From the NCBI GenBank assembly GCA_030605745.1, contig JAUWHT010000273.1:1-11121 (forward strand): a stretch of 11,121 bases of DNA, written 5' to 3'. The position numbers were made by a program, and so were the translations under genes. Below are positions 1 through 6,682 of the stretch, in pieces (within the stretch, counting starts at the first letter, position 1; every line of letters begins with the position of its first letter). The notes under the pieces are model-generated. The model had not been told where the DNA came from and ran no database searches. It saw only the letters and a program-made list of their open reading frames with translations. The DNA is from Pirellulales bacterium (GTDB lineage: Bacteria > Planctomycetota > Planctomycetia > Pirellulales > Thermoguttaceae).

Positions 1-99
1 GCACCATTGGGCTGGTTGCTCCGATCTTTCCTTGCCATCGCCAGCCTCCTCGCACTGCTGCTAGCACATTTAGGCGCAACAGGGGAGGCAATAGCATAA
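1..99 (+). CDS. Possible C-terminal end of a gene entering from the left (weak)
   Basis: Frame 1 is open from the first base to a TAA at 97-99 and encodes about 32 residues, mostly hydrophobic (LRSFLAIASLLALLLAHLGA in the middle). This could be the last membrane segment of a protein whose body lies outside the window. The stretch is too short to assign a family, and chance open reading in GC-rich DNA is a real alternative. The region could equally be untranslated DNA upstream of the gene at 126. Confidence 0.2.
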   Translation, partial: APLGWLLRSFLAIASLLALLLAHLGATGEAIA

Positions 100-125
100 C
101 AACCCCGCTATTTCTTGCCAACATC

Positions 126-1409
126 ATGAGGCACTACCCTCTTCTGAGGTTCATCGTTTGTGTCCTGCTGGTCGGCCTTCTTGGCCAGGCTCGGGACGGA
201 GTGGCGCAAGACGTCCGACCCCACATCGTTTTTGTGATTGCAGAGAGCGAGTACAACACGAAGGATACCCTCCCGGCGTTCGCCAAAAAGTACCTCGATA
301 AGGAGTTCCGCTGTAGCTTTGTGCACGCCAATCCCAATGATCGCAACGACGTGCCGGGGCTGGAAGTGCTCTGCGATGCCGACCTGCTGGTGCTCAGCAT
401 GAGGCGGTGTTTCTTGCCGGTGCCGCAGATGGACCACCTGGAGCGCTTCATCCGCGCGGGCAAGCCATTGGTGGTAATCCGCGTCAGTTGCGCGGCGTTT
501 GCCGAGCAGGGAAGATACAAACGGCCCGGGCCGGGGCAGGTCGTCTGGCAGCGGTTTGACCAGGAAGTGCTCGGGTGCAACTATCAGGGTTACGATGGCG
601 AGTCGAGAAAGACTGGATGCGACGTGTGGATCCTGCCCGAGGCGGCGGATTATCCGATCCTTAAGGACGTGAAGCCGGCGAAGTTCCACAGTCGGTCGTG
701 GCCCTATAAGATGCGGCCGTTGGCCGAAACAGCCACGCCGCTGATGATGGGCCGCTCCTCGAAGGACAAGCCCGAGGAGCCGGTGGCCTGGACCAACACG
801 TACAACGGAGGGCGGGTGTTTTACACGTCGCTGGAGCAAGCGTTCGACATCATGTGCGTCAGCCTCGAAGCGATCGTTTCTCACGCCCAATCCCGCGGCG
901 TGCGGTTTGCCGTCGAGTTGCACAACGCCCTGACTGCCCGACCCGACATGCTGGTGAAGCTGACCGAGCGGTTTGGACCGGACGAGTTAGGCGTGAACTT
1001 CGACACGGGCAACTCGTTCCTGGCCGGCAACGATCCGGTCGAGTACCTCCGCAAGGTGGCGGACCGCGTGATCCACGTGCACATCAAGGACATTCCCGAG
1101 TCGCAACTGCACGAGCGCGGCAAGGTGACCGGCACCCGGGTCGGCGTGGCCGCCGGCGACGGCGTGCTCGACCTGCCGGGCATCGTCGACGTGCTGGCTA
1201 AAGCCGGCTACCAGGGCGTGCTGTCGGTCGAGTGCGACACCCTCGAACAGGCCAAAAAGAGCCTGCCGTACCTGAATCGCGTGTTTGCCGAGTCCGTGGC
1301 GGGGCACCAGGCGGCGCGCCGAATACGCCTTGATGATCACGCTGGCGGCCGAGGTGGGCAAACCCCGCTTGCCGCGAAAGTACCGCAAATGAAAACTCAG
1401 GAGTATTGA
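126..1409 (+). CDS. ThuA-like domain fused in frame to the C-terminal half of a sugar phosphate isomerase/epimerase
   Basis: 427 residues. Residues 1-28 look like a signal peptide (basic start, then FIVCVLLVGLLG, with likely cleavage near VAQ-D). Residues about 32-236 resemble the ThuA-like, glutamine-amidotransferase-fold family, including the late GGRVFYTSL segment. ThuA proteins normally continue with a histidine-containing loop and a final helix. Here the sequence switches around residue 237 (base about 834) to the second half of an AP-endonuclease-2-type TIM-barrel isomerase (AVELHN, NFDTGN, VHIKD, VECD; residues about 238-387). Of the four expected metal ligands, E264, D293, H319 and E369 are all present, but the first half of the barrel is absent. 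The last 40 residues look non-native (see findings). It lies two bases before the Gfo/Idh gene, so the two are probably co-transcribed. No clear ribosome binding site precedes ATG 126. A working isomerase seems unlikely. A deletion fusing two neighbouring genes, or an assembly error, would explain the layout. Confidence 0.75.
   Translation: MRHYPLLRFIVCVLLVGLLGQARDGVAQDVRPHIVFVIAESEYNTKDTLPAFAKKYLDKEFRCSFVHANPNDRNDVPGLEVLCDADLLVLSMRRCFLPVPQMDHLERFIRAGKPLVVIRVSCAAFAEQGRYKRPGPGQVVWQRFDQEVLGCNYQGYDGESRKTGCDVWILPEAADYPILKDVKPAKFHSRSWPYKMRPLAETATPLMMGRSSKDKPEEPVAWTNTYNGGRVFYTSLEQAFDIMCVSLEAIVSHAQSRGVRFAVELHNALTARPDMLVKLTERFGPDELGVNFDTGNSFLAGNDPVEYLRKVADRVIHVHIKDIPESQLHERGKVTGTRVGVAAGDGVLDLPGIVDVLAKAGYQGVLSVECDTLEQAKKSLPYLNRVFAESVAGHQAARRIRLDDHAGGRGGQTPLAAKVPQMKTQEY
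1399..1403 (+). promoter_or_regulatory. Ribosome binding site choosing the Gfo/Idh start
   Basis: AGGAG lies 8 bases before ATG 1412. The in-frame TTG at 1406 is only 2 bases away, too close to be used, so ATG 1412 is the preferred start. Confidence 0.6.
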
Positions 1410-1411
1410 TT

Positions 1412-2785
1412 ATGAACACAATGAGTCGCCGGGAGTTCCTGGATCGTTCGAAGGGAACTTCCTTGAATCTGGCCGTAGGAGTGACGATCCTTAGCAGCGC
1501 TAAATCCGTCCGCTCTGCGCCGGCCAACGACAAGATCGTCCTGGGCATCGTCGGCTGCGGCGAGCGCGGTAGTTCCCTGGCCAATGGCTTCGCCTCGCGG
1601 GATGACTGTGAGGTTGCCTACCTCGCCGACGTGGATAGCAAACGGTCTGAATCCCGCGCTAAGGGGATTGCTGATCACCAAGGCGGGAAGGGGCCCAAGT
1701 GCGTGCAGGACTTCCGCAAGGTGCTGGACGAGAAGTCGGTCGACGCGATGATCATCGCCACGCCCGACCACTGGCACGGGCCAGCCACCATCTGGAGTTG
1801 TCAGGCCGGCAAGGACGTCTACGTTGAAAAACCGCCCAGCCACAACATCTGGGAGGGCCGCAAGATGGTCGAGGCGGCACGGAAGTACAACCGCGTGGTC
1901 CAGGTCGGCACGCAGTCTCGCAGCGGCGACGACTTCTACCAAGCCCGCCAGTACATTGAGGAAGGCAAGCTGGGAAAGATCCACCTCTGCAAGGTGTTCG
2001 ACCAGATAGGCAAGAGCGGCAATTTCCAAATGCCTCCCGATTCGGCTCCACCGTCCGGCTTCGATTGGGACATGTGGAAAGGCCCCTCACCCGACCGAAA
2101 GTACAACAACAGGATCATCCACTCCGGCTGGCACTACTTGTGGGACTGCAGCGGCGGCGAGATCGCCAACAACGGCATCCATCAGTTGGACATCGCCCGC
2201 TGGATGTGCGGTGTGGAAAAACCGAAGGCGGCATCCAGCACCGGCGGGCAGTTCAGCCAGAAAGGCGACTTCGATACGCCGGACACCCAGGTGGCCACGT
2301 GGGAGTTCGACGAGATGATCATGACCTTCCACATGAGCCTGTTCACCCCGTACATGCTCAAGACCGACTGGGAGATCCGCCAAAGCGACATGCATCCTTA
2401 CTGGCCGCAGAACAGCATGCGAGTGGAGATCTATGGCACCAAGGGGCTGATGTACTTGGCCCGGGTGGGCGGCGGCTGGCAGGTTTACGTACGGCCCAAG
2501 AACCGCAAGCCGGTCGTCAAGGCCCAGTGCTACGGCCGCTTCCCCGATGTGCCGCACAAAGAAAACTTCGTCCAGTGCATCCGAAGTCGCGAGTTGCCCA
2601 ATGCCGACATCCAAGAAGGCCACCTCAGCACACTCCTGGTACATTACGCCAACATCAGCTACCGGCTGGGTGGCCAGAAGCTGGTGATCGACCCTAAAAC
2701 GGAGCATATCGTCGACAACAACCAGGCGATGAAGCTCTTCAAACGGGAATATCGCAAGCCCTGGGTGGTCGAGGAAGAAGTTTGA
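1412..2785 (+). CDS. Gfo/Idh/MocA family oxidoreductase, Tat-exported
   Basis: 457 residues, a typical length for the exported planctomycete branch of this NAD(P)-dependent sugar and polyol dehydrogenase family. A twin-arginine signal is visible at residues 5-10 (SRREFL) with a hydrophobic stretch behind it, so the protein is probably folded with its cofactor before export. The Rossmann nucleotide-binding motif GIVGCGERG is at 45-53, the family EKP motif with its catalytic-type lysine at 139-141, and the substrate-side NGIHQLD segment at 254-260. The start at ATG 1412 is supported by AGGAG 8 bases upstream. The upstream ThuA-isomerase gene ends 2 bases earlier, and the URO-D remnant starts 1 base after the stop, so it sits in a tight sugar-metabolism operon. 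It is the only member of that cluster that looks intact. The exact sugar cannot be told from sequence. Confidence 0.92.
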   Translation: MNTMSRREFLDRSKGTSLNLAVGVTILSSAKSVRSAPANDKIVLGIVGCGERGSSLANGFASRDDCEVAYLADVDSKRSESRAKGIADHQGGKGPKCVQDFRKVLDEKSVDAMIIATPDHWHGPATIWSCQAGKDVYVEKPPSHNIWEGRKMVEAARKYNRVVQVGTQSRSGDDFYQARQYIEEGKLGKIHLCKVFDQIGKSGNFQMPPDSAPPSGFDWDMWKGPSPDRKYNNRIIHSGWHYLWDCSGGEIANNGIHQLDIARWMCGVEKPKAASSTGGQFSQKGDFDTPDTQVATWEFDEMIMTFHMSLFTPYMLKTDWEIRQSDMHPYWPQNSMRVEIYGTKGLMYLARVGGGWQVYVRPKNRKPVVKAQCYGRFPDVPHKENFVQCIRSRELPNADIQEGHLSTLLVHYANISYRLGGQKLVIDPKTEHIVDNNQAMKLFKREYRKPWVVEEEV

Positions 2786-2786
2786 G

Positions 2787-3089
2787 ATGACCGGCTGTCG
2801 TATGCCCGACGTGCATCACAACGCGGCACAACAGACAAAGCTGCTTGCCGCCAACTACGAGATTCTGGGGATCGACGCGCTGGCGATCGGGGAAGGTGGC
2901 GCGGGCGCCAACATGCTCTCGCCCGCCATGTATGAACAGTTACTGTTGCCGGGGCATCAGCGGATGATCGGCCGAATCGACGGCCCCACGATCATGCATA
3001 TCAGCCCCGGCTGTGCGGTCAGCCCGAAATGCCCAAACTCCAACCTCCGCGCCATGACCGACACCGCTGCCAAATGTGCTCCTAGGTGA
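2787..3089 (+). pseudogene. Remnant of a uroporphyrinogen decarboxylase-family (URO-D/MtaA-like) gene
   Basis: A 100-codon open frame starts 1 base after the Gfo/Idh stop. Its middle (residues about 25-72) matches what is known of the URO-D/methyltransferase TIM-barrel family: GEGGAGANMLSPAMYEQLLLP followed about 18 residues later by GPTIMHI. Family members are usually about 330-380 residues, so well over half the barrel is missing on both sides. Residues after MHISPGC show no family resemblance and end at TGA 3087. GAGGAAG upstream could still drive translation. The likeliest reading is an old gene reduced by internal deletion, whose start stayed coupled to the Gfo/Idh gene. Planctomycete sugar clusters often carry such a gene, which fits the context. 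Confidence 0.6.
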
Positions 3090-3136
3090 GAACGCTGGTG
3101 ATTCAGTCGCCGGCGCAGCAGGTTGGTCCGGGGGCG

Positions 3137-3290
3137 TTTAGGGCCCGCGCAGAAATAAGCTGTACAAATTGGTGGCACGCCCTGAGGAACGAAGGGCGTG
3201 GCAAGGTGCCCCAAACACGCCCTTCGCTGCGCTCAGGGACGTGCCACCCTTGGTGGAATTCGTACAAGTTATTTGTGCGCGGGCCCTTAA
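3137..3290. repeat. Composite nested inverted repeat, family F with AT-rich outer arms
   Basis: Outer arms 3137-3170 and 3257-3290 are imperfect inverted copies, sharing for example GGGCCCGCGC and AAATAA with about five mismatches. Inside them, 3171-3200 (GTGGCACGCCCTGAG then GAAGGGCGTG) is inverted at about 3217-3249. The inner unit belongs to the same family as the copies at 9734-9888. The inner arm is itself able to fold, because CACGCCCT can pair with AGGGCGTG. Confidence 0.75.
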
Positions 3291-3304
3291 TGCGAGTTCC
3301 AGCC

Positions 3305-3332
3305 CCCCAATCCCCAATCCCAAATCCCAAAT
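3305..3332 (+). repeat. Tandem heptamer repeat, four units
   Basis: Two units of CCCCAAT are followed by two of CCCAAAT, then a run of C. The form resembles the short tandemly repeated heptamers known from cyanobacterial genomes. The resemblance is of type only, and no common origin is claimed. Confidence 0.7.
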
Positions 3333-3343
3333 CCCCCGTGGGC

Positions 3344-3372
3344 TTGGCTGCGGCCGGTTGTTGTGCTATCAT
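3344..3372 (+). promoter_or_regulatory. Candidate sigma-70-type promoter for plsC
   Basis: TTGGCT (3344-3349) and TATCAT (3367-3372) are separated by 17 bases, and a TG precedes the -10 box as in extended -10 promoters. Transcription would begin about 3378-3380, only a few bases before ATG 3384. That would explain why no ribosome binding site is seen there. Confidence 0.4.
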
Positions 3373-3383
3373 GCTGTCCGCAC

Positions 3384-3998
3384 ATGGATATCAACTTCAC
3401 AAGAGACTTTCTGGCCCTTCTGGCCAGATTCCTAAGCGGTGCCAGTGTGCGGTGGATCGACTCCCAGCCGGACACCTGCCAGAGGGTCTATTTTGCAAAT
3501 CATACGAGTCATCTGGACGCGATTGTCCTCTGGTCGGCGCTGCCGCAGCGGGTCCGGACCTTGACCAGGCCGGTGGGCGCCAAGGACTACTGGACGGCGG
3601 GCCGGGTCCGCCGCTACATGGCCGACCGGCTGTTCAACGCGCTTCTGATCGATAGGACGGAAATCAAGGTGCACCGGAGTCCGGTCGACTTGATGATCCG
3701 CGCAATCGGCGATCGCTACTCGCTGATCGTGTTTCCCGAGGGGAGCCGCAGCGGCGGTCAGGAGATTGGCGAGTTTAAGAGCGGCCTTTACTATTTGTGC
3801 AAGAGGCGGCCCGATCTGGAGATGATCCCGGTGCACATCGACAACATGAACCGCATCCTGCCTCGGGGCGAGGTCCTGCCGGTGCCGCTGTTGACCTGTA
3901 TCAGCTTCGGCCCGCCCATCTGGCTCGAAGCGGGCGAGCCGAAGATCCACTTCCTCGAGCGCGCACGCCAAGCCGTGCGACGGTTGAAAGAGATTTAG
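3384..3998 (+). CDS. plsC: 1-acyl-sn-glycerol-3-phosphate acyltransferase (PlsC family)
   Basis: 204 residues. This family moves an acyl chain to the second position of lysophosphatidic acid at the cytoplasmic membrane, making phosphatidic acid. The catalytic motif NHTSHLD (residues 39-45, NHX4D type) and the glycerophosphate-binding motif FPEGSRS (117-123) are both clear, with the later IPV segment at 148-150. Residue spacing is normal for the family. ATG 3384 (MDINFTRDF) is chosen over GTG 3363 because the added residues look random and a candidate promoter overlaps them. Neither start has a Shine-Dalgarno sequence. The next gene, cdsA, uses the phosphatidic acid product, so the pair covers two consecutive steps of phospholipid synthesis. 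Substrate detail (a close relative with another acceptor) is not settled by sequence. Confidence 0.88.
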   Translation: MDINFTRDFLALLARFLSGASVRWIDSQPDTCQRVYFANHTSHLDAIVLWSALPQRVRTLTRPVGAKDYWTAGRVRRYMADRLFNALLIDRTEIKVHRSPVDLMIRAIGDRYSLIVFPEGSRSGGQEIGEFKSGLYYLCKRRPDLEMIPVHIDNMNRILPRGEVLPVPLLTCISFGPPIWLEAGEPKIHFLERARQAVRRLKEI

Positions 3999-4018
3999 TA
4001 CTACTATTCATAGAAAAC

Positions 4019-4104
4019 CGTTTAGCCGCCGGGCTTGCCCGGCGCGTTGGTGGGTGTCAATACGCTCCAGCGCAAACGCGCCGGGCAAGCCCGGCGGCTA
4101 AACG
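4019..4104. repeat. REPIN-like palindromic element, family A copy 1
   Basis: Perfect 28-base inverted arms (4019-4046 and 4077-4104) flank a 30-base spacer. The arm reads TTTAGCCG followed by the hairpin CCGGGCTTGCCCGG and CGCG. It lies between the plsC stop and the cdsA start. The 27-base arm core is identical to that of the copy at 6683-6769, while the spacer differs. Confidence 0.93.
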
Positions 4105-4155
4105 ACGTTGTTGTGGCGGCAGTACAACTGCCACCCCAACAATGAGGGCTCGACA

Positions 4156-5109
4156 ATGCTGGATCCGAGAACCCTGGGATTGGTTGGCGGAGTGCTGCTG
4201 CTGCTGGGTGCCGCGACAATAGTCGTCCATGTGCTCAGAAGCCGCAGCGACAGCGGGCTGGACACCGCCATTATCGAGACCTTCCGGCTGCGGGTGCATG
4301 CCTGGTGGATGCTGTTCTCGGTGCTGGCCGCCGCGTTCATGATCGGGCAGACGGCAACCGTGGTGCTGTTCGGGTTGATTTCCTTCTGGGCGCTGCGAGA
4401 GTTCATCACACTGACCCCCACCCGACCCGGCGACCACCGCGCGCTGTTTTGGGTGTTCTTCCTTTTCACCCCGTTGCAGTTCGTGCTGGTGGGAATGCAG
4501 ATGTACGGGCTGTACAGCATCGTGATACCGGTCTACGGGTTCCTGTTCGTCTCCGCCCGGATCGCCATGGCCGGCGACTACAAGCGGTTCCTCGAGCGCA
4601 CCGCGAAGATCCAGGCCGGGTTGCTGATTTGCGTATACTGCCTCAGCCACGCGCCGGCTCTGCTGACACTGGATTTGCCGGTCGATGGTTGGGGTCCCAA
4701 GGCCCGATTGCTCTTCTTCTTCGTGCTGATCGTCCAACTCAGCGATGCCCTGCAATACGCCTGGGCGCAGATACCCAGCAAGCACGTGATCATCCCGGCC
4801 ATCAGTCCCACCAGGACTTGGGAAGGCCTGCTGGGCGGCACGGCCAGCGTGACGTTGATCGGGGCCGTGCTGTGGTGGGCCACGCCGTTTCAGGGCTCGC
4901 ACTGGTGGATGGCCGCCGTGATGTCGCTGGTGATCGCGCTGATGGGCTTCGCCGGCGGGATAACCCTCTCAGCCATCAAGCGCGACCGCGGCGTAAAAGA
5001 CTACGGCACGCTGGTCGAAGGCCACGGCGGCGTGCTCGACCGGATCGACTCAATCTGCTTCGCCGCACCAGTCTTCTTCCACTTCACACGGTTCTGGCTG
5101 CTTTGGTAA
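4156..5109 (+). CDS. cdsA: Phosphatidate cytidylyltransferase (CDP-diglyceride synthase)
   Basis: 317 residues. CdsA is an integral membrane enzyme that makes CDP-diacylglycerol from phosphatidic acid and CTP, the branch point for bacterial phospholipids. The C-terminal family signature is intact: SAIKR at 272-276, KDYG at 281-284, and GHGG...DRID at 289-298. These supply the conserved lysine, arginine and aspartates. Hydrophobic segments at about 7-27, 52-78, 97-135, 154-170, 184-197, 226-242 and 250-274 fit a multi-pass membrane protein. ATG 4156 is chosen. A weak GAGGG lies 8 bases upstream, and the longer TTG-initiated frame would begin just after repeat arm sequence. It follows plsC by 157 bases that contain a palindromic element. 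It ends only 15 bases from the convergent peptidase stop. Confidence 0.93.
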   Translation: MLDPRTLGLVGGVLLLLGAATIVVHVLRSRSDSGLDTAIIETFRLRVHAWWMLFSVLAAAFMIGQTATVVLFGLISFWALREFITLTPTRPGDHRALFWVFFLFTPLQFVLVGMQMYGLYSIVIPVYGFLFVSARIAMAGDYKRFLERTAKIQAGLLICVYCLSHAPALLTLDLPVDGWGPKARLLFFFVLIVQLSDALQYAWAQIPSKHVIIPAISPTRTWEGLLGGTASVTLIGAVLWWATPFQGSHWWMAAVMSLVIALMGFAGGITLSAIKRDRGVKDYGTLVEGHGGVLDRIDSICFAAPVFFHFTRFWLLW

Positions 5110-5124
5110 CATATCAATATCAAT

Positions 5125-6246
5125 TTACTCCCTGCTCCACTCCAAGATAATCTGCCGTGGGCGCTCGATCGGCTGGGGGTGGGCTACCTGGGTGCGGACC
5201 GGCTTGGTGGATGGCGGTGGCGGGGCGGTGGCGGGTGGGCGAGCCGGTTCCCTGCCCATGGCGCGCCAGCCGGTCGCTGGGAGTTGCTTCAGAGTGGGAC
5301 GCGGGTTGGCGGCGGCGATTCGGATGCCGGAGAATCGGCCGGTGTCCCGGTTGCCAGCCGGAATCACGCTGCCCGGGGCATATGAGGGATGCTCCTTCTG
5401 GCGGATGTGATGGATCAAGTTCGGCTCGGGACGCTTCCGGCGGCCGGCAGCAGCAAGCATCTGCGGCTCGGGCGCAACCGCCGGGTGGGTTTGTCGCGAC
5501 TTCGGCTGCGGCCAGCCCTGTTGGACCCAGGCCAGCCACGTGTTTTGCAAGGTGCTGAGGTCTGCGATGCCGTAGTGCCGCCTCAAGGCCGCCGACCATT
5601 GCTCGCTCTCCAGGCCGTCGGCCAGGAAGTCGACGTACTTCCGGCGGCCGCCACGCTGGATCAGGAACTTGGCCAGCGAGTACCCCTGGGCGTAAAGCGG
5701 CATCACGTCGCGCGGGTACTCCCTCATGGCGAACATCCGGCTAAAGGCGATGCCGCGGCCGGTGCGGAGGAATTGGTCCAGCATCTTGCGGTGCTTCATC
5801 CGTTCGCTGACGTGTTCCACGCTGGTTGCCCCGCCTTCGTCGGCCCAGCGCGGCAGCGGGCGGCGAAAATGGCTGGCGAAGATCATGTGCGTAATCTCGT
5901 GTGGCAAGACCGAATCGAATATCCGCTCCCGCGAGCCCTGGATCGTCATCCGCCAGCCGAAGACCTCGCCGTGACTGAACATGAATGTGGTAGCACCGCC
6001 GGCACCAAGGTTCGGACCGACGCGGACGGTCATCACACACGGCTGCGACCATTTGGGCATCGCCCGGCCCAACCATGATACGGCCAGTTCCCGGCGGTAC
6101 TTCTCCGAGGCGACGCCAATCTGCCGGGCAAGATTTCCGTCGGGCGTCTCGACGATGAAGTTGGGCGTCTGGTGCCGGGCGCCCATCGACACCAAAAGCA
6201 CGGCCGCCAGCACCGCGGCCCGAATCAAACGAGCTTCCATGCCCAT
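5125..6246 (-). CDS. Secreted HEXXH metallopeptidase (peptidase MA-like) with proline-rich C-terminal tail
   Basis: 373 residues from ATG 6246. Residues 1-24 form a probable signal peptide (RAAVLAAVLLVSMG). The gluzincin zinc motif HEITH is at 116-120, and the third ligand is probably E137 in WADEGGA, 17 residues after the second histidine. This spacing matches the peptidase MA-like superfamily. The following segment (YAQGYSLAKFLIQRGG) is also typical of it. Residues from about 250 onward are low-complexity and rich in proline, arginine and alanine (PARPPATAPPPP), with no recognisable domain. Substrate and cleavage activity are unknown. AGGGAAG lies 5 bases before ATG 6246, which favours it over GTG 6252 and ATG 6240. 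The repeat cluster at 6258-6370 abuts this ribosome binding site. No neighbour suggests a pathway. Confidence 0.82.
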   Translation of the reverse strand: MGMEARLIRAAVLAAVLLVSMGARHQTPNFIVETPDGNLARQIGVASEKYRRELAVSWLGRAMPKWSQPCVMTVRVGPNLGAGGATTFMFSHGEVFGWRMTIQGSRERIFDSVLPHEITHMIFASHFRRPLPRWADEGGATSVEHVSERMKHRKMLDQFLRTGRGIAFSRMFAMREYPRDVMPLYAQGYSLAKFLIQRGGRRKYVDFLADGLESEQWSAALRRHYGIADLSTLQNTWLAWVQQGWPQPKSRQTHPAVAPEPQMLAAAGRRKRPEPNLIHHIRQKEHPSYAPGSVIPAGNRDTGRFSGIRIAAANPRPTLKQLPATGWRAMGREPARPPATAPPPPSTKPVRTQVAHPQPIERPRQIILEWSRE

Positions 6247-6257
6247 ACTCACTTCCC

Positions 6258-6370
6258 TGTAACGCCGGCGTCTCGCCGGCTCTGTTGTAACGCCGGCGTC
6301 TCGCCGGCTCTGTTGTTATGTCATGCCGGCGGGACGCCAGCGTTACGTGTTGTGCCGGCGGGACGCCGGC
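6258..6370. repeat. Four-unit palindromic cluster, family E
   Basis: A unit GTAACG followed by CCGGCGTCTCGCCGGC occurs twice in direct orientation with a 28-base period (6259-6280, 6287-6308). It then occurs inverted at 6325-6346 with two mismatches, and as a shortened inverted copy at 6354-6370. Each unit holds its own hairpin (GCCGGCG and CGCCGGC around TCT). A single orphan unit lies at 9482-9503. Confidence 0.88.
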
Positions 6371-6451
6371 AGGACGATCGGACGTAACCTCGGTGTCCGG
6401 GTGCCCGGAGGGAGCAAACCGCAAGCCAATCAGGAAAAATCTATGACTCCT

Positions 6452-6519
6452 GTAGGAGGCGACTCTGTCGGCGATTAAGGTTGGCTGGTGGTTTAGTCGC
6501 CGACAGAGTCGCCTCTCAC
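6452..6519. repeat. Palindromic element, family C
   Basis: Arms 6456-6478 and 6493-6515 pair with only one wobble position around a 14-base loop. The arm core is GGCGACTCTGTCGGCGA, in which GCGAC and GTCGGC can partly pair. The spacer is shorter than in families A and B, so geometry varies among families. The left unit begins GTAG (6452-6455). Confidence 0.88.
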
Positions 6520-6682
6520 AAGTCCAACTGCTACAAGCACGCTTGTAAGATCTGCAAAATGTACCCGCTGACGACGAAACTACAAACACCGATTTCAAGC
6601 CACGGTGCTAGTGATGACAGCACCCGGGCAACAGCAGTTTATACTCGCCGCGGGCACGATTTGCGGCTTTTGGACCGTGGCG

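Larger units (their letters stand above)
3090..3383. other. Gene-free spacer with a nested palindrome and a heptamer repeat
   Basis: No convincing gene lies between the URO-D remnant and plsC. The stretch holds a composite inverted repeat (3137-3290), four tandem 7-base units (3305-3332) and a plausible promoter for plsC (3344-3372). Open frames here run through the repeat arms and give low-complexity peptides. Confidence 0.7.

Noticed and set aside
108..923. Long minus-strand open frame opposite the ThuA gene
   Set aside because: The plus-strand frame has a signal peptide and family motifs. The antisense peptide is arginine- and histidine-rich without any motif, typical of a shadow frame in GC-rich DNA.
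3086..3655. Plus-strand open frame across the spacer into plsC
   Set aside because: It crosses the nested palindrome and the heptamer repeat and is out of frame with the acyltransferase motifs.
4019..4104. Simple transcription terminator after plsC
   Set aside because: The arms are perfect over 28 bases but no T run follows, the 30-base spacer is long for a terminator loop, and the same arm occurs upstream of tdh, where termination makes no sense. A repeat element fits better, though it may also affect transcripts.
4305..5150. Plus-strand open frame overlapping cdsA
   Set aside because: It is out of frame with the clear CdsA signature and encodes an arginine-rich peptide without features.
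6258..6370. CRISPR array
   Set aside because: Two direct units have almost no spacer (28-base period with 22-base units), the other two are inverted, and no cas genes are present.
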